Assembly: GCA_013365365.1 (NCBI GenBank)
Contig: JABVXU010000009.1
Coordinates: forward strand, 248,001 to 312,000
Reading direction: 5' to 3'
DNA: 64,000 bases
From: Cruorifilaria tuberocauda
Taxonomy: Eukaryota; Nematoda; Chromadorea; Rhabditida; Onchocercidae
How positions within the stretch are numbered: the first letter of the stretch is position 1; every line of letters starts with the position of its first letter. The position numbers were made by a program, and so were the translations under genes. The notes beneath the pieces are model-generated. The model was not told the origin of the DNA, did not search any database, and worked only from the letters and a program-made list of their open reading frames with translations. Positions 1-12,664 of the stretch are shown piece after piece.

Positions 1-3000
1 TTTTTAGGAAATATACTAAAGAAAAAGCAATAATATTTCCATAGTGATGGCATTTAAAAGTGTTCCGTCTTCCTTATCACTGATAACAGAAAAATAAAAC
101 TTGCTGATAAGATATTTCAAAAGGCATAGCTTATGTCATACATATGTAACTTATGCATCATATTTTTGCACAGCATCAAAGCAAAAAGCCGCTGTTTGAT
201 GATAGCGCCTGGAAGCATGGATCATTTTTTGATATTCTGCCACCTCCCTTGGAGGTTTTTCTCTCAATTGAAGCTCACTAAGCATCCCGTTCTATTGCTT
301 GTTAAGCTTATTTTTCTTCATTTTTATTGAAATCATAGGTGATAATAGCCGCGGAAAGATAGCAGACAATGATAATAACAATAATAATAGTAAATATATG
401 AATCATTGGGTTGATGATAACAACGATAATTATATTAATGATCATATTAATTAGTTATAAGCCAGGAAACATAGATTATTAATTTGTACAAATTTCACAT
501 TCACAGAACTTTTTATTACTAAATATTTTTCAATGAGGGATTGTTACCTTTAATTTGTGGCAGTCTTTTCATTATCAGTGCACAGAATAATAACCATGCA
601 TCGATTTGAGAGTCTAAAAAGCCAGCATTTTAGTGCTTCTATAATCCTAGCAATGTAGCGTTAGCTAATTATTTCGCCATTAATTGTTTCTCGGTAAGCA
701 AAAAAAACACAAGTATTTTTTTAGTATTTTGTTTGGAATATGAAATATTGAAATATGACGTTTTATAGCTGCCATACACGCTGAGCTAAAGCATCCAGGC
801 GTTACTTTGACGTTCGCTAGTATCTTTTTTCGCACGGAAAAATCATTACCTCAATAATTGCGACAAAATATTTTGAATTTATTATTCCCCGCAATTTGCA
901 TATAAGCACGTCAAATAAATCAGTTTGCCATTTGGATGTGCAAAATATGCGCTGTTGGTCTGATAAACTATCAGTCATCTTTGGAAAACTCGTCCACCAT
1001 CATCGTTATTACCATTAGCGTTTACCTTATTTTCCAACCCCTCAGTGATCTGGACCTACAGTAATCCTTATATGATCATCATCTCATCACCTGATTCCCG
1101 TCGCTGTTACCGCATTCTTATCAGCCTTCTTCCACCTTCGATTTATGCTCTCAGATTCTCTTTACGATAAATTAAATCATTTGAGCACTGGAAGAACCAG
1201 TATTAGGTCACCATATCAATTCTGTAAAATTTGAAATTCTAATAATCTCCAAAGGTCAAAACTATACTACATTTCTCATTAAACAAAGATTTACTCATAT
1301 TTACGACATTTCTGTATAAGAAAAAAACCTGAGAGGCATTTTCCACTTTATTTCGTTCCATTTTTAACCATTCTTTCTGATTTTCAATTTCATTACATAC
1401 TGTAATATCCTGCTCAATCCTTTGTTCAGTGCTTAGAAAAATTGCTTTCGTCTAATCATTCCTAACAAACAGCTTTATATCTTTTTATCCAAAAATTTTC
1501 CAGATACACAGTAATCTAAGAAAAATTTTCATTTATCGATTTTCTTTTTGCCACTTACTTCAATGAGAAACAATTTGACAAGCTTGATATATCTAGTTAG
1601 TTCAATTATTTTTATTGCATCATTACTGCTAATGAAGTGTTGAGCAGTACTACTTATATTGATTCCTAATATTTCTTATCCAACTATCCCTCAACTCAAT
1701 TCATCTAAATCAGCAAATGTTTTATTTTAGTGAAATGAAACAAAGATATGAAGCACACCTGCTTCTTTTGCAATGCAAAAACTCTTGTCGATGTAAACAA
1801 GAAAGGAAGTGGAATAATGCGGCTATGCTTTGTTCCAAACACCTTTAGTAATTTCCCTCTTTTGGCACTAACTGATATTCATAATCGCATTAATAATATT
1901 AGTAGTATCCGTTTATTGACAATGAGCTGATCGATACACAACATTATATCCTACTTGAACTTTTTCACTTATCTAGATATGCCAATATCACAATTGTAAA
2001 TACATGTTGAAATTCTCGGTGAAATATCTTAAAAAGATTATCTATGATTTACTACCTGATTTTTCTCCAAATAAATACTATATGTCTTTATCGCTTCTGT
2101 AAGTTTACGGAATGCAAAAAAAGCTTTTTGAAATATAATGTATCAACGAGCTTTATTTCACATTTATTGTAAATTTGTTACAAATTAGAATTGCAAGTTA
2201 AATTTTTACTTTTAACTATTTAATTCACATAAAAGACATGCTATACTTCGATATCCTAGAAAATCGAACATAGTACACTTTGTTGTCTATATTTAAGACT
2301 TATTTAAAAAATCATATGTAAACAATTTCACCAAAATTTCAGCTTAAAAGTAGCTTGCCATCAGTTTACACTATTTTGAAAGTTCAATAGATGTTGGCAA
2401 TTTATTTTTTCCTTCGACTTAATTTCCAAAGTTTCATATAGAAGTTTGGAAAATGTTATATGTAAACGACTACCTCTTTATTTGAAATAGGACCTAAACT
2501 TTGCATCAGAATGAGTTATCGTACTCTTGAAATACCTGAAAGGTATTCGATGTTAACCTGTGAATTTCCCAAAAAAAACGTGGTTAAATTTTTACTTTCT
2601 GTGATAGGTTGCAGTCGATTTAATCCTTAACAAAGTAGAAGAGCTTTATATTTTGCAGCTGACTTAGAGTTCAAAGATAAAGCCAATTGCTACATTCCGA
2701 TTTTCAAAACTTAACCTATCCATCTTGATTCCTATTTTCATTATCTTATTGGAGAATCATGCGATTCTCTGAAAAATTTTCGTTTTTATTTAGACAATCT
2801 GTAAAATTCGATAATATGATAACTTTGCTTTTGGTATTATCGAATCAAGTTTTTATCAATCTATAAGTTTTTCATGGTTGGTTTTTTATATATTTCGCTT
2901 ATGAAGCAACACTATTTTCGCAATCTTTTTTAGAATTTAAGAAGTTTAAATCTAAGAGTTGATCATAGAACATGCTCAGGAATCAGGAAAATAAAATAGC

Positions 3001-3881
3001 AATGGATGACTTAAATAGGAATTTCAAAAACTAATGATTTATTCTTATTGAATATGTGTTATAAAGCAGTTTACGACTTTTCAGTTGTTCACTGCTCCTA
3101 TATTGACATAACCTTCTGTTCGATATCCTATATCTTCGATTAAAACTTTTCCTAAAGTATATTTAGTTCACAATTCTTAATCTCTTTTTTCAGCTTCCAG
3201 TATTTATCTTTTAGGGAAACAAATGTATTTATCGAAACTCAGCTCTTTTGGGTCACATTGTCGTCATTTGCAAATAACAGATAATTTAATTTGATTATGC
3301 ACCACATATTTAATACAAAGTTCAATTAAAGCTTTCCTTTTTAATCAATGTTTAATGAAAGTTATTAAATGAATTGTCAAAAGTACTTTGCAACCTACAA
3401 AGGATTGTTCAAAAAAAATGGATGAAAAAGATCATAGAAAAATAGCAACTCATTGTTGATTATAATCTAAAATATGAAACTCAATAAGAATTAATTTTTC
3501 GTGGAAACTGATAATCAATGAAAAAGTGGAAACAATAAAATAAATTAAAAAAAACTTTTGTTTATAGTAACATCCTTGAACAGATATCTTTTAATGTTTC
3601 ATAAATAATACATGTTTGAAGAATAGGAAAGCAAACACGAAATGATAAGCCAGACATTCTAGAAGAGATCGACAATGCTAATGATAACTTCTTCTTTCTT
3701 TACTTTTTCATTGTTAAGCAATTTCACAAATTTTTCTGCTACCACTTAAATGTTTCTTCGATGGATTTCTATCAAGATTTCTACTGCTGTAGCTTTCGGA
3801 AGAAGAAATGAATTAAAACAACTGAAATCTTTATAAAATTAGATTCTCGCATATAATAATTTTATATCATATAAAGAATTA

Positions 3882-4325
3882 ATGATTTGCATCAAAATAT
3901 TTTTTTGCCATTCCACTAACTCAAATAGGCTGGCGGTAGTATATAATAAGACCAAGTTTGACTCCGTCAATGACAAGTCCTTCCCTTATCGTGCAGGTGA
4001 AAGGCACGCTTTAGTAGCTTACGAGGCCTGTATCGACCCCTCTCCTATCCAGAAACATCACTGCTTAGCCTCGATGATATGTACAATTCGGGCGTCATTA
4101 ACACATCAAATGATATCCAAAAAAGTTCTTCAAATACACATTTATGGTTTTTATGTAAAACATCGCCGCTCCACCATGCTATCCGTTCGAACACTATTGA
4201 AAAGCATTTGCAGCTTTTTGAAGGATATGTTAAGGAATAGAAAAAGAATTGCTCAGAAAATACCCGCAAAAATTCAAATTATTTCATATTTGTTTTCACA
4301 AAAAGATTTTATATCAGCACACTAA
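3882..4325. other. Unexplained patch open on both strands
   Basis: A frame of 147 codons is open on the + strand, with a second frame open opposite it on the - strand (4045-4269). The stretch 3920-4210 is visibly richer in G and C than the surrounding DNA. Neither translation matches a family I recognise. No upstream trans-splice acceptor or paired exon is evident. It could be a decayed mobile element, a bacterial-symbiont-derived fragment or chance. Confidence 0.2.
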
Positions 4326-7300
4326 GAGATTGTCTTCTTGATCTATTCTTCACTCTCACAAAAATACTAATTTTTTTGCTTTGTAAAAACTAAGCGTTAA
4401 AAAGGGAAAATTCATATCATTTTAAGGTAGAGAGAATGATAGATTTCACTTTGCAAATTTGCTAATATTAACTAAGATCATATCATTATTGTTATTAATC
4501 ATTATTAGTTTTAAGGCAAACACACTTCAGATTAAAATGATGGTTTTGATGATGGCGCTATTGGTTTTGCTTAGTTTTTGTCGTCGTTCGCACTATTAAT
4601 ATTCATTAATACATATGTTTGAGTGGAATCAATGGAACAAGAAAGAAAGAAAGGAACAGAGGGTCACCGATTCTTCTACTTCAGATTCTTCCTTCCTCCA
4701 CCTTCTCTTCTTTTCTTTTCACTCTGAATCACTTCTGCTTTTATAAAAAAGTTCTGAAAAACTAATTTGTTTATTCGTCGGCATGAGCACTGCAGATGTT
4801 TGAACCATTTGGAATGTGCTGTTATGCTTCGTTTGGTCATATCACATACATTCAAATATCTTAGGGTAATATCCAGGGTATCTAAGTCCCATCAACTTTT
4901 TGATTATTATCTTACTAATTATGTGAAAATATCTATTAATATCATTGATTAGTACTCATAACTTACTCTTGAAAGATGCTTTTATCTGCTTATTATTAAT
5001 TATATAGAAGTTTTTTGTTAACTACTGAAATAGAATACTTGGTGAAGTATCTATTTTTTCAGATTATCTACGACTCATCAACAATTAATATAATTCCGCT
5101 ATTTTGTTAAACGATTTTAGATTATTTTCAAAGAATCTCGGTTCATTTCACTGAAATAAAATGTTCCTCATCACTGATACTTCGGAATTCTGTGACAGTT
5201 CTTCCAGGGTAATATTAGTGATAATAAAATATAATTGTTCTTTTATAAGACTGTTTTCGGGCATATTGATGTTTCGATATTTTATTATTCCGTCTGAATA
5301 AGTTATAAACATTTATTTTCTAATTCAAAGTTAATTAACTGGAGCGTTATATTTAAATTTACTCATGCTTCAAATGTCTGATGACACTTATGAGTCTTGT
5401 TTTTCATAGCGTGATATTGAACAGAATATCCAGTATCATAAATTACTATCTCACTTCTGCATACAGATTCCAGTTAAAAAATGTACTTTGTCTCACGAGT
5501 TAGTTTAACAAACTTAAAATTAATTCAAAATTAAGCTTCATCCATTTCTTCGATCATACAGTACGATACTCTTCTAGTTATATAAGACTTCGAAAGCCTG
5601 AAAAGTGTAAGACAGGAATCAAAGTAGCGGATGCCATTCAGTTACAATTTTTCTAGAATGTTGAAAACACTATAAAGCATTTTTGTTAAACTTTTTCGGA
5701 GCAGTGATTTATCGGTTGATATTACAAGTATGAGAGAGAAGAGGAGAGTTCGTTTCCTCGAAATTTGTTGACGTTTTTAAATGATTTAATAATTCACCCT
5801 GGTTTAAGGGAAAAAGAGGAAGGAAGAAAAAATAGAAATAGGAAAGGTAAGAAAGGGAAAATAAATTAAACTTCAGAGCACTACAAGCATTTCAACTTAT
5901 TTCAACCTGCTAGTAAATGAAGAAAGTCCTGAACTTTGAAGGTTTTTAACTTTTGCAAGTGAATTTCAGAATACTTTGATACAGTTCAATTTAATGTCAG
6001 TTGTTGTATTCAACTTCTAAACAAAATTCCTGACTGCAAGAACAAACAGATCAAAGAGACGGCGCCATAATTTTAAAAATATCTCTTGTTCGACCTCGAT
6101 CCTGAGAATCACGACTCTCCTCGTTGAAGCTGTTATGAAAAAGTGCCTGATCTCAGACGAATAAATCAACTTTTTAAATGTTCATTAATGCATTTTGAGC
6201 TTGTCAAATGGAACAGCAGCTGTAGCGCTTTAGGCAATCATTTTTTTCATTTTGGATTTCTTAGGAACGGCTAACCAACTATTAATAAGCTATAAGTTGT
6301 TCTTATCATTGCCAAGTCTGGTGAAATGATAATTTTCAAAATATTGATGAAAAAATATTAATTTGAAGTTAAATGTTCGCAAATTCCTTTACATAGTAAT
6401 AAGTCTTTCGAGTAATTTCAATTTTTCTTCTGAGAACAGTTAGGTGAAAGAATTATGAATGCGATCAATAGACATTGGCTATATATTTTAGTACTTTCGC
6501 AATGAATTTGAGCTAAATCAATCTCATCCTCATTATTATAATTACATCTAATGTATACATATATTGACGCTCATAGAGGCTGTTATCTTTATTGTGTTAT
6601 TGATCATACAGTTCAATGAAGTTTATTACAATATGTGATGTATAAATACGTCCTTAAAGCAGTGATCGTTCTATTGTACTCCTTTCATTATGTTGATCAT
6701 CTAACTTGCATGAATCTTTTAGAATAACATTCGATGTTATTTCCTTGCAACATAGTAAATAACAAAGATTATTCACTGCAATTATTTGCATTTTAGTGAA
6801 CTATCTACGTAATATTACTACAAGTAATGTTTAAAAATTGAGTATATTAGTTGATATGACATTGGGGGTAATAAAATACGAAGTTAAGCTGACGTGGATG
6901 TCACCCGCATGTGATACGAGTAATATCCACAAAAAATGACAACGGTATTTATTATTTCCTCATGTTATTGTCATTCGAGACCTCACTTGACAGCGAAAGT
7001 TCAACTTTGCAGCACAGAGATAGTGTGTTGTTATAGGCATTTCGATTTTAACGGTACCTATCTGTTTACTGTATTAAATCAGTAAGAATGAAAGTCGAAT
7101 GAGAATCTTTTCCTGCTTGTTATGAAACAGGATGTACTAAGTCTGAGTGGGGTTTGACTCTTTTTAAAATTTACGTTAATTGAAGAACTTATGAATTCAT
7201 ATAAATATAAATATTCATATGAACATAAATATTCGCGTGATTATGTGCTTTGAAAAGTGCTTCATTTTTAGAGCGACATTTCAAGTCAAACTACCATCTT

Positions 7301-9818
7301 TTTTTTATTTTTTAAACTCCTTAGGACAGGAAATGAAACAAATTTGTCATAAATAAAGCAGAGTTGAGAAAATCAACTTAAATAAATTAAATATAGTGAG
7401 AATAGAATAAAATAAGAAAAAATCGATTTCGTTTAAACTCTTCGTGCAAGTATATGATTACTATTTTTGCAGCATTCCATGATGGGGTAAACAGTACATA
7501 TCAGATTCATTCCCGAGATATACAAATCCGTAATCATCCTGCAACTCCACCCCATCCTGTTCTCGCTATGATTGGGTGTTGTAATAACTTTACTACTGTT
7601 GTAGGAGGACCGCCTTTTCGTATTTCGTATTGAACCTTCTCCGCCTCTTTTCCTATTTTCTTATTGCTTTTCAGTAACAGTGATCACAATAAACAGTGAC
7701 GAGTTTTATCTGGCTTCGAATTATAAAATCACTTATTTAAATCGAGTTTTATTGTTAATAGAGACTACTTTTATCATTCATTCATTTATCTTTTTCATAG
7801 CACTTTAAAAGTTTATTCTTCGCTGCACAGTCAATTTCTTTGGATTATTTTACTACTTAAGACAACAGTTGTATGCTACTTTTCTCTCTGTTTAATGTTT
7901 TATAGATGATATAGGCAAATTGTTTCAGTGAAATTACAGAGATAATAAGTTATGGGGATAATCTTGAAAATGATGGTGGGAAAAGATTTAGTATCAATCA
8001 GGATGTAATTATGTAAAGCTATGAGAGAAACTAACTTAGATGCAGAAGGTGACATTTTAAAGAAGTAAAAGCAGAAAAGTATTAAAAATTTGTCATCATA
8101 ATTCCAAAAGTCATATGTTTTTGCTAACTTCAACTGCTGAGCAATTTCGTTACTACCATTAAATTGTGATAGTTTTCAATAGCGACGTCAGTTTGAGATA
8201 ACTACGGATCAATTTGAATGTTAAATCGATGACTCATTCAATAAAAGAAGTTTTCTTCAAGAAATGCTTTTCATCGTTTATTTACTTCATTTTCAATAGT
8301 ATTAATGGAATTCGATGAAAATTGTAAAATAAAATGTGTCAGCTTCTATAGCGATTCACTAAAATTCGATTGATTGAACAATATGGTTAACGAAAAATTA
8401 CGTTTTACACAGGCATATCGTACTCTGACATATTACATCAGTAATTGTCATAAATATTTAAATTATCATGATCAAAGGAACGGGCAGATAAAAGAAGCGA
8501 CAATGGTCTTTTTCCTTCTTATTTTAAAAAATTTGCACAAGTTTATGAAAATCTTTCAAAATTCTAATTGTTATATCTGAAAATTTTCTGAACACAAATA
8601 TTTTTGAATAGAAATCGATTCTGAAAAGTTATGAGAGAACTATCGATTTTTTCTAAATTCTTTTATTTTGGAAGGGTTGAGAAGTCACTTTCTGTTGTGT
8701 CATTTCTAATAATTACGGAAAACGAAATTCAAGATCATGCTTGCAATTTTATTATGCCCGATTTAATTTATTCGGTGTTTCGATGTAACGTAGACTTTTC
8801 AAAAGAAATTTCCCATAATTATTCTTACTATATTAGTGATAGCTAAAATCATTCGGTCTTTGATACTCAGTAACTGATGAGAGACAAGAAATAGTTATTT
8901 CAAATTTTTTCTCAAAATTGCATTTTACTTTAAAATGAATGCGTTCAGAAAGTATATAGTTAAAATGCTTGTCGAAAGTTGGAAGAAAAATGTAAGTGTT
9001 GTACGATAAAACCTTGAAAGTTCGTCATTTATGGAAAAATAGAAGAAATTATTGCTAGGTTTAAAATCTCAAATTGAATAACATTGATTAATTTTTCTAA
9101 AAATTATAATTGCGGAGCTAATATATAATTGCATCTAGCAACATATTAAACTTTTTAAATCATCTAATATGGTACTTTTCATAATCTTCAAAAATAAAAT
9201 TACGGACCATTTTTTTAGGAACTTTGTTATTATCACTAAAAGTTTTTCACGTGGAAATAACCTGTTCACGCTGCACAACAGTTTACCTCCATTTGTACAT
9301 GAAGTATAAAGACGAAAAAAGAAAATACCGCTAGCATATTTTCAATAAATTTCAAAAAAAGATCTTTTACAAAAAGTCAATAAAAATTGCCATGTTTTTT
9401 CTTTGCAAATTTGTTTATTCATAAAAATGTTCTTTTTTATTTTGTGAAGTAATAACGGTATTGTTATAGAATGCATGCTGCTTATTGTAGAAGAAAAATT
9501 AGCGAACGTAGAAGAAAAAAGTTTTATAATATAATTACTTTATTGTTATTGTTATAATATCATGATTTGTATGAAAATTATCGACAGAACTTTCTCTTTC
9601 GTTTTGATTATTTGATATTGCTGTTATCTGATTGGTTAATGGAAACGGTAGGCCGAGAACCATTCACATGTATCAGATGGGATGAAGCCACGCCTTCCAG
9701 GCCGCACACACAGCCGTGCCATTCCTTCTGTTGCTGTGTGCCGACGTTTTGTCTCTTTCCTTCTCTCTCTTCTTAGCGTACACATGCAGAACCAATCTGC
9801 GTTTTGTACATGTGCTCT

Positions 9819-9865
9819 CTGTGTGCGTGTGCGTGTGCGTGCATCTGCGTGCATGTGTGTGTATT
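9819..9865. repeat. TG/GCGTGT microsatellite in a GC-richer patch
   Basis: This is a run of GTGTGC, GTGC and TG units inside a patch (about 9640-9870) that is clearly less AT-rich than its surroundings. Several overlapping frames on both strands arise from the repeat and are not taken as genes. Confidence 0.8.
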
Positions 9866-9913
9866 TCGTAGAGATCATAATCAGACATGCCACAAGGATA
9901 GAAATATGTTGCG

Positions 9914-9947
9914 TATCCTATCACCTCGATTGATATCCTATCACCTC
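9914..9947. repeat. 14-bp direct repeat TATCCTATCACCTC
   Basis: The 14-mer TATCCTATCACCTC occurs at 9914-9927 and again at 9934-9947, that is with a 20-bp period, just downstream of the TG microsatellite and 2.7 kb upstream of the Hox start codon. Function is unknown; paired binding sites are possible. Confidence 0.7.
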
Positions 9948-11754
9948 ACTGCTTAATGGCCTATATTTAAGAAATGGTATGATACAAAGATAGGTTTTAG
10001 TTGTACTTTAAAATAAGAATTAGCAACGCATTTTTTCATTTAAACTTTTTGATGAAAAAGTTTTTAAATGTCATTGTTGTTAACTAATATATTAAATGAT
10101 AAGATTTATCGTTATTGTTACGGAATGGCAATGAATTGGTTGTGATTGGGACAGTTTGAATGATTAATGTATGTTCATCATTTGTTGTTTGTTGTAATTA
10201 TTGCCAAAAAGTCACTCATTTTATACTAATCAGAAATTTGTTCAATACATTGGAAAAAAATAACTTAATTGCTTACTAAAAAGTTTTTTCAAAAGTCCAT
10301 TTTTTCATTTTGAAACTCTCATAAATACATTTTTCTAGGCTTACTATTTTCATTTTATCTGCCAGTTAAGTCGGAGAAGAATGAGAATTTGATCTGTTCA
10401 TTATAAGTAATCTTTACCCTATCAACTAATGATAAATTGAAATCTTTAGTCATCTTTGTCTATGAAGTTTTTCCTTCCAAATAATATTCATAATGATAGC
10501 ATTTATTATCCATCACTTTTTCAATTAAGCTACAATGTTGACTATATAATCAATGAATTGGTTAAAATCTAAGCATTTTTAAAGTTGAAATAAATGGCTA
10601 CTTTTTTATTATGAAGAGATTCAGTCAAATAGTATTTCGTAGAGTGCTAAGATATGTTTTGTGGTATATACAGCACAAGCCAAATGAACAAATCAATGCA
10701 TCAAAGTGAGAAAGATGATATTATAAATTGCTATAAGTGTTCATTGATACGATGAAAACTTACCAATGGATAGTTCGAAAAATCGGAGTTCGTTTTTGTT
10801 CGAACGATGATTATGAATGCTAGCCAGCTGCAGTGACGGTAACTGTTAGCTATGACTATCATCCCAGTTGCGATAAATTATCGTATATGGTGTCTTTAAC
10901 ACCGTCACTGGCTTTATATTCCTATCAAAATATTGGGCCATTACAATGTTTATGCCTCCATTCCTTTATCATCCCTCCTTTCTTCATCCTTTTATTATCC
11001 CTAAATACTTTCCCTTTTTTTACAATTTTTATGATTTATACTTGTCATAAAAAATAAGTCATTATCATAATTTTATTTATCTTTGAATTATAATAGTGAA
11101 AATTTTCATATGAAGCAATAAAAACTATATGTAGCTTCCACCTGTTTAAAATAAGTTGCTAATCAATTTATGATTCCAATTATGTTTATTGCTTTTTATG
11201 ATTTTGCATACAATAAGAGATAACAAGGATAATTTAGCAATCTGAACGACATTAGTACTGCCTAAAAGTTGATTGGTTTTTGCTGATAACTATTAGCTTT
11301 CCATTATGTGAAGAATACCAATTTTGAACGATTCCGCAAATTCATCCTCCGGTTTGGTCGCTTACGGTAAAATTATTCATTTCTGGAGTGAAATAAGAAC
11401 TGAGATATGGCAGATAAAACACTTAGAAACGTTCATTCTTGACAATTGTGTAATTTATAAGCCAGTAAAATTTTTGCTGCAATAAAATTATTCGTAATAC
11501 TAAATACTATGCAAATTTTATTTCCATCTTAACCTGCACGAACAGTCGTAAAGTCTTTCTTAGATATGAAAAGTGGTAAAATTTCACTCTCTTATTAGCT
11601 CATGAAATGATAACTAATTGAAAAAATTTCCAAATATTAGAAGATAGTTACTTATTTTTTGGACGATTTTTTCACTCGCTTAAAAAAATACCGTTATTCG
11701 TTCGGATGATGGAAACCGGATGATTTGTGTATGAATGCTTTTGCATGCGTACCT

Positions 11755-11795
11755 GAATGTGTGTATGTGTCTGTGTGTGAGTGTGACTGTGCGCA
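11755..11795. repeat. Imperfect TG microsatellite
   Basis: An interrupted (TG)n tract about 900 bp upstream of the Hox gene. On the reverse strand it gives a His/Thr-rich translation of no significance. Confidence 0.75.
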
Positions 11796-12664
11796 TAAAT
11801 CGTTGTTGACTGAGAATTTGAGAAGAGTTTGGCAAACGTAGGCGTGATTAATTTTCTCAAATATGGAAGAGAATTTTTCAACTCATATCAATAATTCTGT
11901 TTCTAAATATGTTCATTTTCCTTTTTTATTTCTGATATGACAGTGAAGTAGGGTGAGAAATATTTCGGAAAATTATAAGCAAGTTGTGAAGTCGCTGTAT
12001 CTACAAGCAAAAAGGAAGATTACAATTCATATCAGTACTTCGGAAAATATGCATAGGCTTGTAATATTCGCTTGTGGAATTATTCTTTCAGATATTTAGT
12101 AATGCCTGGTAATAACAGGGCTGTAACACAGATTCCTTGTCTTAACACCCCGTGACCTAGGAAGTTTTCAGGTACCTTTTGATTGTCTGCCTGCCCGACA
12201 CAATAACTGGAAAAAGATTGTTCCGGATGCCTGACTTCTTTATATAACAAACATGTACATATCCATATTTCAAGCAACAATTTTTTGCTTACTTTAACAT
12301 TTTTTCTTTTTAAATTATTCCTGATTTTTTTAGAAATATCGGAGAATAAAGCGAAATTTTCTCCTTATGAAACACCAAAAACTCTTGAAGATAACTTGAT
12401 ATGGGAATAATTGAAAGACAAATACGAGATGCAATAAGAATTTCATATTTATAGTACCAACACATAAAGAATAATTTTTTAATATTAACTTGAATTAAAG
12501 AAATTTGATCGTGCTTAATCAATTACTCAATCGAAATCAATTCCGTCGTGCTTTGATTTTCGTAAGCAAAGATTTTCCCGTAAAATTTGATCTTTCGTTT
12601 CGATTTCCAATTTCAGGAATAAACCTCGCTGTGTGCAATATAGTTTTTAACATTAACCAATGAT

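Larger units (their letters stand above)
1..12616. other. Gene-poor 5' flank of the Hox gene
   Basis: I find no exon chain with credible splice sites and protein-like sequence in this 12.6-kb stretch. It is AT-rich, with scattered short random frames. Local exceptions are listed separately: a patch open on both strands at 3.9-4.3 kb, a GC-richer patch with a TG microsatellite at 9.64-9.87 kb, and a second TG tract at 11.76 kb. Because it directly precedes a posterior Hox gene, it is a reasonable place for long-range enhancers, but that is inferred from position only. Confidence 0.5.

Noticed and set aside
9567..9933. Four overlapping frames on both strands
   Set aside because: They arise from a GC-richer, repeat-containing patch; none has splice sites or family resemblance.
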